Assembly (NCBI GenBank): GCA_024516035.1
Contig: CM044959.1
Span: 36,793,876 to 36,857,875 of the forward strand
Direction of reading: 5' to 3'
Length of the DNA stretch: 64,000 nt
DNA from: Bactericera cockerelli
Taxonomy: Eukaryota > Arthropoda > Insecta > Hemiptera > Triozidae
Positions 26,455 through 39,420 of this stretch are shown piece by piece; the first letter of the stretch is position 1; each line of letters starts with the position of its first letter. The position numbers and the translations under genes are program-made. The notes under the pieces are model-generated. The model was given only the letters and a program-made list of their open reading frames with translations, searched no databases and was not told the DNA's origin.

Positions 26455-26537
26455 ATCGGTGTTCAAATGGGTAGGCTCCGTTTGTTCGAATCCCACCCAA
26501 TGCATGAATTTTTTGTCATAAAAAAAAAAAAAAAAAT
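26455..26537 (+). mobile_element. tRNA-like SINE fragment with poly-A tail
   Basis: TTTGTTCGAATCCCACCCAA (B-box-like) is followed by TGCATGAATTTTTTGTCATA and a run of about 17 A. Similar 'AATGCATGAATTTTCC' and 'AATGCTTGGATTTTTC' segments after B-box-like sequence are at 46740 and 54850, so these form a small family. Confidence 0.55.
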
Positions 26538-28370
26538 AAGAGACTTAGACCACACAATCGTAACACTAAAACAACTTTTTGAATAAAGAGACTCTCAAGT
26601 CCATCTCGGGCAGGAGAATTAGTTGAAATAAGTATCTATTATTATTGTTACTTATCCATTTTTATGGATTATTCTAAAAAGAATCCCCTCATATGCATCT
26701 TATGCTGTGCATGCATACAAATTGAAATCACCCTGCACAGAGCATGACCTACAGGCATTAGTTTTCGATTATACGCGGAGTCGTCCACTCATTTCGCAGC
26801 ACCGTTCATTGTGAGTGCATTTCCTTGTTCTGTGGCGACACAGTTGTAATGGCAACGACTTTATTATCATAAGAATATACAGGGTCTGTTATTTTATTGT
26901 GCCCACAAGAAAATCTATTTGGATCCTGCATTTCATTCCGCCAATAGAAACAAGACTTCTTTGCTTGTCCCACGTTAACCATGTCAAAAGCAGTATCCCC
27001 TCACCGAAAACTAGGTAAGATTACCTCTAGAAACTTTAAAATGGTGATTGATTATTGTAATTAAAGTTTTTTTAGAACTGCTGTCCCAAACTGATCGACT
27101 TGGAGCTATAATAAAAAGAAGTTATTGAAAAGATATGTTTGATGTTTTGAACGGAAAGAGGAGAGGAATGGTAATGGTCACTTTTTTGGTAATCTATGAA
27201 TTTTGCGGTAAATTATAAATTATCATCTTAATGTAATGAAATTTATAGTTCCCGATTTTTTTGAACCTAACTGTAAACCGAAATCCTCCGCATTGACCAC
27301 CCTGTATGACTTGCAAAAAAGTTCAAATCCCATCGAGGTATAAAAAATAACATACTCTTTTCTGCTGATAAAGAAGTTGGCCTGTACTCACCTCATCGTA
27401 AAGGTCTAGCCTCCTGCGGTCGCTCCGCAAAAGTTCAACCCAGATTAGGTCTCGCGACCACGCGTGGTCGGCCGGAGAGACTACCTACCAGTTTTGAGTC
27501 GTAAAAGTGGAAAACAATAATGTGAGGCGTTGTTTTAACACGTTTCCAACCGGACAATGGGTGACATTTAGTCCAGTTGCGGAGATAAATCAAAGTTTCC
27601 GGCAGAGCTTTCGTGAAGCGTTGGTTACCAGTCGACCTATATAAAGTATATGAACACAAAACTTTTTTTATGTGATGAAAAAATTTCATCTTAGATGAAA
27701 CCATTCGCCAAGACTGGTGAATCATTTTAGCTTCCATGCATGACTTGGAAAACACTGACTCCGTTTGAACTGGCAAAGGAAACAAAAACATTAAATACAT
27801 ACGAAAACTTCAGACATTTTCAGGTGTTTCACATAATCCTTATGTAGTCAGATATAAGACTCTTGACAAGGTATCTTTTACCGGCTAGCTTGCTATTTGA
27901 GATATGTTCACCCACCTTTTTGTTTGTGAAGCTTGTTGAAACCAAAATCTTACTTCAGTAGGTAAAAAAAGCCTTTATACAACAATCTTGCGGCATTTCT
28001 CGTTCAAAAGATGAAGCAAATCTTTTGTCTCTCCAGGGTTAAAGATACAACTTAAAAAAATATGGTTGACCAAAAATCCCCAAGATGTGCCATTATCTTG
28101 CCCTCCGTGGGTTATTCAAACACCTCCTTTGGTTCGAGCATCGAACGTGCTAACCATTACAAACACAACCGTCAACAACGTATGGTTAACATTTATTTTT
28201 ATTGAAACTCATACAACTGTCGAGTTTCACGGATCACCGATCACTCCAGATGATATGCTCTGAGTGATCGCCACTAGGAGACATGATCACATGACTGTGA
28301 ACATTACCCTCGAGTACTTAGCGTTGACATTTGAGCTAATCATTGTAATATGATCTGGACGAAGTAGAGT

Positions 28371-28600
28371 CTTCGAATATAAGGATTTATCTATTTATTT
28401 TGTATTATTAGAAAGGAAGGATCAAAGTTGAGCCTCGTTAGACCCTTAATGTGATTTCTAATACAGGCTTCAGAATCTTTCAAAGCCTTCGAATGCAAGG
28501 ATTAATCAATTTATTTTGTATTGTTAAACTGGAAGGGTCAAAGTTGAGCCACGTTAGACCCTTAATTTGATCTCTATAGGATCATTCAAAGTAGAGCCTT
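28371..28600. repeat. Diverged tandem duplication, ~116-bp unit
   Basis: CTTCGAATATAAGGATT at 28371 recurs as CTTCGAATGCAAGGATT at 28487. Both are followed by TTTATTTTGTATT and by TCAAAGTTGAGCC, then GTTAGACCCTTAAT. Two units with moderate divergence. Confidence 0.75.
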
Positions 28601-29859
28601 TTATTCTTAGTTCAGTGGCCTTAGTTGAATCTCATCAGACCCTTAGGTAATGTGGTTTTTCTTAACAGGATCAATAAAATAACAAGCTATATTGTGTATG
28701 TTAGAGAATGCCATAAGCACTATCTTGTTGAAAATATTTGGTTTTTTCTTGGAAAAAAAGTCTGATTGAAATTGTTTGATAAACCTGTAGATTAAATCCT
28801 ATGACCGTAATCAAAAATACCAGTGAGAGTTTCATAGCTGAAATTATTTTATTGTTTTGTTGATTCGGTGACAACTAAGATTCATTAATGTCCACAGGAT
28901 CAAATTCCTAAATGCAAGTAAAATTAAGAAAGACTCATAGTATTATTCCTCTAGTATTATTGCCAACACGTAGGGAATACAGTGATGCTCGTGTGGTTTT
29001 AAGAAACTAGGAAGCGTGGGGACATTCCCTTGTGGGATTACTCTCTTCATAAAATTTGCCTCTTATATTACCGAATTCGATCACTTATAATAGGAAATGG
29101 CACCAAATAACTGCTAATATACGGTAACTCCTCAGGATAAGCAATATAAAAAGAGTGTTTATTATTAAATTAAATCGTGTGCTTCTCATATCATCATCTG
29201 CTCGTAACTTTCCTGAGACTCGTTCCACCTTGTTCAGCTTTCAGCTTTGACAGTGACAACTTGATTCATATAGCTCTCCATACATGCATACAGGAGAGTT
29301 CACGTCAAGTGTCCACTGAACTCGCGAGGTCATGCAACAATGCAACTCACTATTCCTCATAGCTGTGGATCATTACTGATGTCTGTCCTCAGTTCTGCAG
29401 TTAAAGAAAACAACAACAAGAAACGAACATTCAAAAATTAAAAACAACTACTCAATACAACTTCTGAAGGTATAGTCGATCCAACTCAACGGTTCCCATT
29501 TTCTCTCCTGAGAAATATGAGACTTCTAATTACGTTTAGAACTTACAAAAACGGTGTTTGGGTAATGTAGTTAATTAGGAAGAAAATGGTGGGGGCGTGT
29601 TTCTTTTAGCATTTTTTTTGGTCCACATACTGTCCTTGATTGCTTATCACTACTTCATTATAGAAGATTATTAAATAATTTTGATTCCTGAACATCTCTT
29701 TAAATTACAACCATTCTAAAGATCTCACGTTTTTGAAGTATGCTGAACTCAAGCTACTACCCACAGTACACAAAACAAACAAACTAACCAAATTAAGATT
29801 AAAAAACAACAACAATTAAGATACCAAACAAACAGAAATACCAAGACTAACTCGTTGGG

Positions 29860-30765
29860 ATTTAATTCATTCAACTCATCACCAATGAAGAAGATGACGT
29901 AGAGACAAAAGCAAGTGCTAGCCAGGCCAGCTGCAATGTTGCTTTTAATTACATTAACCTCTCTGATGAACTTGTTGATGAACTTGTTACAAACAATGCT
30001 GAATACTTGACTGCTCTTAGGGACAGTGGCGGACAGAAGTTTCAGGATACTATAATCAACATTACCTGGTATTCTAACTCAATGGAAAAAAATAATGCTG
30101 AAATACCTAATGTAAAAACCAACAAATACTCTTAAGTGATACGTTGATACCCAAGATATTGCTAAGATTATAACTAGCATGTTTAAAATGGGGAAAAGAT
30201 ACTAATTGGTTCTATTGTGATGATCAACATGACGACATACCCACAGAAAATTTACTGACCTCTACTGAAATGATGAAAACTTACGCAAAAGACCACTTTT
30301 ATCTATTAAAAGTTGTATAATTTGAAAAATTAACAAATTCTTTTGTTAAAAGTGTGGACAAACTGAATCAATCCAAGAAAACTCAAACTTATTTTACTTT
30401 CCGAGTCAAGAAGAACCTAATGTGTAGATTGCCAAATTTTTCTTCAGCATGTCTCTAATCTCGATTTAAGGAATAACATTCATGCAATTTTCATCATCAT
30501 GATTATATGCTCATAGTAGTTCCCTTTCCATTAAGTTTTGTGTGCGGCACACCACTGACCCAGGCAGGCATGAGGATCTTAAAAAACAATTCCTAGTGTT
30601 GACAGCGAAGGAGGAGGAGGAGAGGCTGTATAAATAGAAGAACCTGATAAATGATGTTTGGCAACCTGACCCAGGGGTGGATGAATCTTTTTGAATATTT
30701 CGTGAAAAAGACTGACCATGTGAACAAAAGTTTTCTTGGGAAAAAAATTCTTTTAAAGTAAACAT
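29860..30765 (+). pseudogene. Degraded protein-coding remnant (retrogene or transposon protein)
   Basis: Several plus-strand segments read like real protein but are broken by stops and shifts. One 80-odd codon run contains NYINLSDELVDELVTNNAEY and ends at TAA near 30133. Another contains FYCDDQHDDIPTENLL and ends near 30319. A third contains KKTQTYFTFRVKKNLMCRLP near 30380-30450. A fourth contains TTDPGRHEDLKKQFLVLTAK near 30550 and DVWQPDPGVDESF near 30650. No introns with clear splice sites separate them. This suggests a dead retrocopy or transposon ORF; I do not recognise the family. Confidence 0.45.
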
Positions 30766-31770
30766 GTGAAAACATACATTTATCATTTTTTGATAGTGAA
30801 ATTTCTTTTCAGTACTTTCCAGGCACTAGAAGTCATTCACAGTTGGTTTGGAAACCAAGTTAACTTCAATTTATTTTTCTTTAAACATAATATTAAAAAT
30901 CTACCAAATATTCCTTGATTGTACTTTGTACAATTGGTAAACCTAGAAATTCTATTCGTAAATATAACTAAAAAAGTGAGGACTAATTTATAATTATGTT
31001 TCTTGACTATAACTTGTGTGCATCCATTAATGTTTTGCCCTATTGACCTTAATATCAATAAATTCATCAAAAGAACTTGTCAATTCTTTACTCGACAACC
31101 TCATGTCAGATCCTTGAAGAAGAAGCCCTAAACAGTCTGATAGAACACACGAACTCCAGGTACTCTAAGTACCTTACCTAACGTGCCGTGATTAGGGGGA
31201 AAGTGTTAACAATCAACACGTGAGAATATAGCCCGAGGGCCATTTCGTGTCCATGTGGTTATACACCCAAACTTGGCTGGTCAACCGGAGAAGCCCCGAT
31301 TTAGGTGCTTTAACTACTCGAAATTTTTGAGAGTTCAAAGATTACAATTACGATTGAGAATGTTTGTTCATTTTTGTTGTTTTTTATGGGTGAGAATACC
31401 CATTACTCACGCACGAGCTGTTTTGGTTGTTGTGGATTATGTAAACACTAAGGAGTTGAGGATTGACCTTATAAAAAACGAGCCCAGCTGATGAGGTACT
31501 TGATGTAGTCTTCTAAAATCTTAAGAGACCAGATTTTTAATATACTTTTTTTTAGTCTGGACTGGAATAAATCCAGTAAATCTTATTTATTTTTATTTTA
31601 TTTAACATTTTAACTGTTTGTAATACAAATTAATGTATGTTAACAATGTGGGGTAAAAAAAGAACAAACAAAACTAGCTATAATTTACAAACAAGTAAAT
31701 ATTAAAAAGAGGTACTGATAAAATTGAATAGAATAAATCTTAAAGAAGAATTGAATAGAGTACCATGTAC

Positions 31771-31956
31771 AGGTAACGAATATAAATTAGGATGTCATAT
31801 GAACCTCCCTTTTGGCACCGAGTAAGGATACCAAAGAGGGAAATTTGTGGTGGCTCTTCGGTGGCTCTTTGTTTTTTTCCGCGAATTTCCCTTCTTTGGT
31901 ATCCTTACTCGGCGCCAAAGGGAAGGTTGATATGACATCCTACATCTCGTTACCTA
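31771..31956. mobile_element. Palindromic MITE-like element (~190 bp)
   Basis: The left arm (AGGTAACGA, then GGATGTCATAT, then CACCGAGTAAGGATACCAAA) pairs with the right arm (TTTGGTATCCTTACTCGGCG, then ATATGACATCC, then TCGTTACCT). The arms cover about 75 bp each with a ~35-bp loop. The flanks show GTAC/TATAC, so a TA target site is possible. No coding capacity. Confidence 0.8.
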
Positions 31957-32957
31957 TACAGTCGTTTTGAGCTTGAACAGGTACTTCTTGGATACAAACG
32001 ATCAGAAAATCTATACTTCTGATAGATTTTCTTTTCAATATAGGATTTTTTACGGATTTGCTCACATATGTTTATTGAAATTCTAACCATAACGATCATT
32101 TTAGAACATTAAGAACAGTTCAAATGTGTGTCAAAAGTCAAAAATTGTTATGCTGTTACTATGTATAATACATCTCATAATGTATTTTATTGCTTCATGT
32201 AATGCTATAAGATCAGTCAAGCACATAACTATCGTGTATACCCTGTAATGTACAAAATACAACGTTAAATTTGTTGTTGCTGATACCTTTTTACCTATGT
32301 TTGTATTAATGAAGTAATTTTTATTGATTTTGAGGCTCGTGATGTTTACTTTGTGTCCATTAAGACATTTAAAATGTGCCTACGGTTAATGGTTCAGTCA
32401 TGATCATGTTGTTGCCATAGTTACGTCAAATTGATCAAAACTAAAGCCAAAATAAGGTTCTGCTTGATTGCCATTCTTAATGATATCCAGAAGATATTGC
32501 ATAATTCTTTGGTACACTAAAGTATTTAAATTTTGAGTACCTATTTTATGTTTATTTTACAAGGAAACGTATTAGCGTTATTTTGGAGTAGAATTTTCTA
32601 TACCATGCCAGTCCAATAGTGGAAATAACCAGGATTCAAATCTCTTGACTGCAAAGTCTCCTAATTTTTTATCGAACAGCCAGACATTTCTATTCAGCAT
32701 TATCTATTAATTAGTATTTACCTACCCATAAAAACACTAAAACCAAGTTTCAATCAATCACACCTACCAATGTAAACACACAATAAACACAATGTAAACA
32801 CACAAGTAAAATTGAAAGGTTATCTTTAGCCATTCAGCGAGGAAACAGTGCGAGTGTATTAGGCTCTTTACCTCCCACTGAGCGAATGGAAGAAATATTT
32901 TACTTGTAATAACTTAATGTAACACACAATATAACAGCCCGTCTCTTCTGCCCCCAG

Positions 32958-33203
32958 ATCGACAATTCGTCCCCGCCTCCCACCCCAGTCCGCGATGCCT
33001 CCTCCCTCAAGTCCATCCGCTACGGCCCTGGCCACGAGAAGTTCCCCTCCTGGCCCGAGGTGGCACTAGCGCGCTCAGGGCCGGTGGGCGGAGGCTCCTT
33101 TCGGTCCAAGTCGTGGACAGATCAGACTCACTACAGCAAGGAAACGCCGGCCCCGCCCACTCGACCCTACATGAAGCGGCCCAACCCGGCTTTCACCCAG
33201 CAG
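32958..33203 (+). CDS. Exon of the large proline-rich scaffold gene
   Basis: The acceptor CTTCTGCCCCCAG ends at 32957 and the donor GTGAGAG starts at 33204. The exon is 246 bases (82 codons), phase 0 at both ends, and strongly GC-rich against AT-rich introns. It reads IDNSSPPPTPVRDASSLKSI, then a block with YGPGHEKFPSWPEV, then FRSKSWTDQTHYSKE and TRPYMKRPNPAFTQQ. It has no stop and strong third-position GC bias. The conserved-looking aromatic/Pro motifs suggest functional linear motifs in an otherwise disordered region. My best guess is a Shroom-like cytoskeletal scaffold, from general resemblance only. Confidence 0.85.
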
Positions 33204-36200
33204 GTGAGAGGGGGATGGACAATTCCTACTTGATTACTCGATAAACAATTCCTTTTTCATCATTTCATAGACGATTCCTTCTTGACACCTTCTGCTTCAA
33301 GATTCCTACTTGATCACACGATAGACGATTTCTACTTGATCACTCGATAGATATGATATTGAAATTTACAAGTTCAAATTTTCCCAACTTCCTCAAAAGG
33401 AACATAGGTTCTCCAGAAGTATATGCCAATGTCAGGGTTTGAACCGGTAACCTTCAGTCTGGCCCTGAGAGCAAACCAGTGAAGCAAATCCTCATCCACT
33501 TCTGGTTGGTTGCAATATAGATGGTAATTCTTCACGCGGAATTAGCGGCATTGTTGCATTCGTGGTTGTGCTGCTTCATCTTCGATGGCTTCCTCACTTG
33601 ACCTTTCTTGTCAACTGAGTTTCTTTCTATGCGAGCATCCATTAGATAATAGTTGTTGTAGGTATCAACACTATCAAACTACATAGTTATCTTCCATGGA
33701 GTCATAATATTTCCTAGTTTAATAGGTGTTGGAAAAAATATATTTAAATAAAAAACTAGAGTGTATATACTTTGATCTTTTTTTAACAAATTCTCTGTGC
33801 TATAGTTAGTTCCAGTGAAGACCTTAGTGGTATTTTGTGCGATGAGAAAGTTCATTTTGTAGGTTCTGGAATCAACTTCTAGTAAGAAAATTATAATCAA
33901 GTTCTTTGTAGAAGACTTAGAGAAAACATGCGATTTCTCGGATTTTTGGTGTCACCTAAATTAATAAAATCGCCCTGATACAACTGTTTCTTTCATTCGA
34001 AATCATCAAAATCTTAAGCTACCTCCCTTTCAAAGAAATTTCGTACCTAAGTAAAAGGTTATGTATTTAAGAGCTAGCAGGGAAAAGAGGCAATGTTGGA
34101 ACCAGTTAATGGATCAGAGATACCGAAAATTATAGACTGAAGAAATGAATTTTGACTTCTACTAAATTTCAAAACATCTCACCAGGTTTTGTAGACCGTC
34201 ATAGCGCACGTCTTGCCGTCTGGTAAATCAATTTCGCTGTGATTTATCTCGCTGATCTTGCAACAAGAGACCCCATTACTCGTCTAATGGATATTGAAGT
34301 CTCGATTACCATATCACTTGATATCACGTACCCGCTTGGAATCGGAGGCGATCCAAATTCCGATTGTGTAGATATGGTCGACATCGCAATCGAATTGATG
34401 CTATCGGTCGGATTTAGTTGGTATCTACGTCAACACGACTTGGTTTGGACCTCAGAAATTTCATTAGGGGTGTGTCCTTTGATCTTTGGCCCTTTTTGCT
34501 AAGATGCTTATCGACTACCGGCTCTGGTAACCTGCTCCTCAATGGTTCTTTAACCACTAATGGCAGCTTCTAGCTCCCCATTCTGTGTAGTTTGACCCTT
34601 TCTCACGTGCTTTATGAGTAAAAAATCTATTAACTATCTAATCTGATATGTTGAGGAATTTTTGTGTGTATTTACTAAAATTTATTAATTTTCTTAGTAT
34701 ACATTTAGACAATTAATAAATATTTTTTTAATTGATTTTCTCATTTAAATTGGATTTCTTTAATAGCCCACATAAAGATGATTTTGTTTGATAGTTTGGA
34801 AGAAGTAATTGAATTTTGGGGGTCCCGAATATTTGGCGTTTGATTATATACCATGATTTCAAGGTCATTTTAGGCTAGAATGCTAGATGAAAGTGATCTT
34901 GAACGTTTTACTATTGGACTGTCCAATCAATAGTAAAAATTGAAAGTGATCGATCACGCCCATTTATGATCAAATTCAAAAATAGCTTTAGAAGATTTCA
35001 GTATGCCACAGATTCGGATACTTCATCAGAAAAATTAATGTCTTATTTGGGTGGTCTACAGTTACTTCTAGATTAATAGTAATGTAGATGGATTAAAAGA
35101 TATCATAAAAATTCCATCATATAATTATTATTTTATGTTTTACATTGCCAATACCTTTATCAAAATGAAAAAATATTGCGAATTTGTTTTGGTTTCAAAA
35201 AACAGTAAGCTAAGATTTTGGTCCTAATCTCCTGGTAAGTATCTATCGAAATACCATTTAAACCATTCAAAAAAGTCGTATCTGGCAACCAGTTAGTACA
35301 CTCATATTTACTTCTATCAATAAATGAAATGCTTTAAAGATAATTACAGTTAAAGACCCTATATTCAAGAGAACCAAATGATTCCCTCTGGCTGCGTGTT
35401 TTCATTAAAAGCCACGTCACAGCAGCCTTAATTAATTCCTTGTTGGTTTCTGCTATCAAGTTTGCTCTTTATCAACAATAGACCAACAACAACAACAGGG
35501 TAGATTAATTTATTGAAAATTAATTCATAAATCACAGGTCGATACTAGCGCTGATTCGTGTGCCAATTCCTCAGTGCGATATCCATCTGGTCTTGATCTT
35601 TAGGATCGATACGGCGGCGCTGGTTTTCCTCTTCTATCCTTCGTGTAAACCAACCTCACAAGTTGGTTCAGGAGTTAGCGCGCCATTTTTGAATCTTTAT
35701 AATTATGTTGGCATCGATTCCCGCCCGTTGTAAAGACTTGTGACGCAAATTTTCTTCTCCAACCGACTAACTTTGTCCATTTCATATTCTTTTCTAATGT
35801 TGAGATTGACCAAAAACCTATTAATGCTAGTTTTAGCTTCGTATTGGATCGACGGTCGAGTAGGTTCAAGTTTTTCTAATCAGATCGATTAGAGTGTAAT
35901 CAATTTCGTCCTTTGGTTAATATTATCTGTGACATCGAAAATGTTATGATTCCAGAGACCATTACTTCCTTGTTGAGACAGATGTTGAACAATCATCAAC
36001 AACACTATTTAACCTCATGGACTGAAGAAGAAATACCAAACTTCAGGGACTAAAAATTAAAAGTGTAGATTATTAAAGTAAAAATATGGAGGTACATGGT
36101 AGATTATGGTAAATGGTATGAAGACTATGTACGTATTCATACAGATATTGCATTGGTCAGTATGCGAGTGAGGTATTGCATTGGTCAGTATGCATTATGC

Positions 36201-38735
36201 AAGTGCTGAAAAGTATGTAGGTACCAGTGCACGAGGCAATTATCAAATCGGCTCAACTCCTATTATGTTTAAGGTTAAATTTAATTTTGATTTATTAACA
36301 TCTGAAAGATAATTATCGACGCAAGCTTTTCTAGACTTTCTGATTAAAATCATTTTTCTTTTTTTAAACAAACAATTTAAATTCCTGCGAGGAAAAAAAT
36401 TATAGCGTAGGCTGAACTTTTCCTTTTGATTGACTGTCGGTAATGTCGGTTCTCTCGGTGATGTAGGATAGGCATGGCCTTTGAGCGGTCGGCTCGGAAA
36501 TTTATGTGTTGGTGGGTCTGATTTATCGTCTTGGACGTAGAGATAATTGTTGGCGAAACAAGTCAATCAACGCTTGTGTTGATTTGAATATTTCGAATGC
36601 CAAACTGGTCTTGGTCTTGGCAAGGATGTCGAGGTGCCTATGTTACGCCTTTGCAAATTCTTGAGGTGTTGTTTCCTACTGTGGCTGATGGTATGGATCT
36701 AGATCTGGACTTCTAGAGCAAAGAGATGGAATAAATTGATTTTGGCGGTGGCTTATACATAGATTTGATTTAGATAACATAATTGAATTCTACAAGATGT
36801 CTTGTCAAGACGCTTCAAATTATGCTTAATATACGTAAGTAACCAAATCTCTCCCATTTAACAATGTTACAATGTGTAGGTACTAAAATGTTATGTTCTT
36901 CGTCAGAAAGTTTTTCATTATTCTCGATGCCAATTTGTCATAATTATTTAAAAAATGTAGTCTTTTAAACCTGGACAAGTGGGCATACCTAATCATAATA
37001 TTTATAATAATATTTCATGCCAAAAATTAAGACTGGACTCCAAAATCCAGTGACAAGTTCATTTTTCTCCAGAGACAAAGACGCCTGGAGGCTCTAAAGT
37101 AATTTTCAGTTGAAATTACAAAATTTCAACAACTTTATCTCAATTCTTTTTCTTTTCACCGGACATCATTAAGTTCAGTGAGCGGGTCATCATGGTGATA
37201 GATGGGCCCAGGTCAAATCGGGCGTGACCCACAGATGTCCTGAGGGTCCAAAAAGGGAGACAAATGGGCACATTTGGCTCAAATCAGGCCCTCTGGTAAT
37301 CACGGTGTGGGAGTTAGAAGCGGCAAAGTTTTTGATCGTGATGGAGCCTTGCTTTTTATTATTATTTAGCATTGGTTTAATCGGTGAGCTTATATAAGCT
37401 GCGCTTCGAGTTAGCAGAAAGCTTTTTGATTAAGATTCATATCTCTCTGAGCAACTGATGATTTTAGTCATTTTAGCAAATGATTAAAATCTATAGCTGA
37501 TGGCTTTATTTTCGGCATAGCCTAATTCTTGCTCATAATGCGTAGATAATGACTGAAACATATATCTACCGGGTGTATTTTAAAATAAAATGTAAGAATT
37601 CAGTATTGTACCTTCATTAAATCATCTATGTATGATCTTCGATCTATTGATTAATCTTTTGAGAAAAATCAATATTTTTTTTAAATGTAACAAATAGTTG
37701 AAATAATTGTTTTATTTTCCAAGAGTCTGACTGTATCCATCAGAAATTCACTGTCAAAATGTCACAATGACAGATTGACGTGTAAAACAATGTCCATTAT
37801 ATATTATATTATTTCTCTGTTCTCTTCTGTCCAAAAAAAATCGCTACCTATTTTTGCCCATCCTGTATTTTCTGGAAACATGGACTAATTAATATTCACA
37901 ACAATGTTTCTAGTAATACCTACATGTTATACATGTACAATTATGGTACCTATATTCTACATTTATGTATATCCTCGGACCTAATCTAATTGACTTACTC
38001 AATCAGTTGAAAACATCTGAAATAAGAACACATATGAAGATTAAAGCGTTTTAAAAAAACCATGAAAGGTGAAGCAGTGAAAATGATTCGCCGGGAGCTA
38101 AACGAAATGAAGAGCACGACTTTTGATTACCCTCCTCTGGACTTGGCAGTAGGTCGTTTGATGACAGCACGGTGGTTGCTTAACAGATCTGTTATCATCG
38201 CGTACACTAGGAATAATTGATTATGTACCTACCTACTGTTATATCGTGCATAAATCTTATATTGCTGCAACTATCACGTTGTATGATTGCATAGTAGTTA
38301 TGTTTTATATTACCAGGATTACCTATTGCGAGTGTGACTAAACTGATGCCTTGTGACACAGGTAAATGAAGTTATACCTGTTCTGTCGGCAAATATTCGT
38401 CCTTTTTTCATACGTTTTGTATAGTATTAAAGGGTATAAGTATATACCCTACCTCAGTAGTTCGATTTTTAAGGCGGTAGACTCCACCTTGATCGTTGAT
38501 TTGAGTTCCAATTTTCACGAGTATTGCACTCATTCTTGTTTAGGTATTCTTACTTATCAATGTTATGGTTATCGACTTCAACTTTTGAAACACATTTCTC
38601 TAAAATTCTATGATATTAAACAAGTAACAACCTCATTTCTTTGTCTCCATTTTTCAATGACCAATTTATCACAACTCATAACTAATCAATTAACTACAAG
38701 CTATAATTGTAAAACTCCTTTCTCTCTGTTCTCAG
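33204..38735 (+). other. 5.5-kb intron of the scaffold gene
   Basis: AT-rich DNA without a clear element. A tRNA-like stretch on the minus strand (GGTTTGAACCGGTAACC) lies at about 33437-33454. A short direct repeat of ATTGCATTGGTCAGTATGC occurs at about 36152 and 36177. Confidence 0.6.
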
Positions 38736-39008
38736 TTGAAGACGGTCATGGAGCGGTGCGAGAAGATTCCACCCTCCACGTTCGAGTCCCGCCCGCTGCC
38801 ACATTTCCCGGGCGACAGCCGGGATAGTTCTTCGAAGGGTCTCTACCTGCCCCATCTCGACCGGGAGGGCAAGTACTTGGGGGATGACGACTACTCTGTA
38901 CCATCGCCTCCGGAGCGCGATATTCCCGCGGGGTCATTGACCCAGGCACCCTTGACTCAGGCGGACCTGGAGAAGTACACCCGCACCTACGGCTCTGATT
39001 CCGCTCAG
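38736..39008 (+). CDS. Exon of the large proline-rich scaffold gene
   Basis: The acceptor TTCTCAG ends at 38735 and the donor GTAAGTG starts at 39009. It is 273 bases (91 codons), phase 0 to phase 0, and joins in frame to the exons on both sides. It begins LKTVMERCEKIPPSTFESRP and contains GLYLPHLDREGKYLGDDDYS, then VPSPPERD and LTQADLEKYTRTYGSDSAQ. Charged and Ser/Pro-rich with no membrane segment; SPP sites could be phosphorylated. A longer open frame starting at 38366 only reflects lack of stops upstream of the acceptor in a different frame. Confidence 0.85.
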
Positions 39009-39102
39009 GTAAGTGAACAAGTAAATTGAATTCGTCTATGGTGTAGCTAGTGTATCCCCCACCCACAAAGGTGCGAAAAGTAAAACCTAGTTCTCATTGT
39101 TT

Positions 39103-39202
39103 NNNNNNNNNNNNNNNNNNNNNNNNNNNNNNNNNNNNNNNNNNNNNNNNNNNNNNNNNNNNNNNNNNNNNNNNNNNNNNNNNNNNNNNNNNNNNNNNNN
39201 NN
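39103..39202. other. Assembly gap of exactly 100 N
   Basis: 100 ambiguous bases. This round number is commonly used for a gap of unknown size. It lies about 200 bp upstream of a duplicated, repeat-rich block, which is a likely reason for the break. Confidence 1.
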
Positions 39203-39420
39203 TAAGTGGTATCAAATGAAAGATCTTGATGAGCAGATACCAAATTTATTGATTTTATTCCTTCATCCGGTCCACTGGGTGGCACCTGGTGGCCTTTTCA
39301 TTTTCTTTGGCGGGTAGGTACCTTCGAATCCTTCCTTAGCTTAGTGGTCAGATCTTGGCCAGTATGTATTTTTCGAGATGACCTCGCTCTCTCTCTGCAA
39401 AATTTTAATGTTTAATTTTC

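Larger units (their letters stand above)
11261..32957 (+). other. 21.7-kb intron of the scaffold gene
   Basis: Lies between phase-matched exons. It contains SINEs, the second long-TIR element, poly-A/T tracts, a 116-bp duplication, a degraded coding remnant and a MITE, listed separately. The stretches 11646-14970, 18708-25150 and 32000-32950 otherwise show only AT-rich DNA. Confidence 0.6.

Noticed and set aside
26880..27306. A 426-bp TA-flanked element with CAGGGT/ACCCTG ends
   Set aside because: Only about six terminal bases are inverted; no further similarity between ends and no second copy in the window.
35190..35240. Exon ending at CTCCTG^GTAAGTAT
   Set aside because: Weak acceptor, stop-rich frames and no need for it between exons 32958 and 38736.
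38746..39066. 106-residue minus-strand frame
   Set aside because: Shadow of the exon at 38736-39008; plus strand has splice sites and phase agreement.
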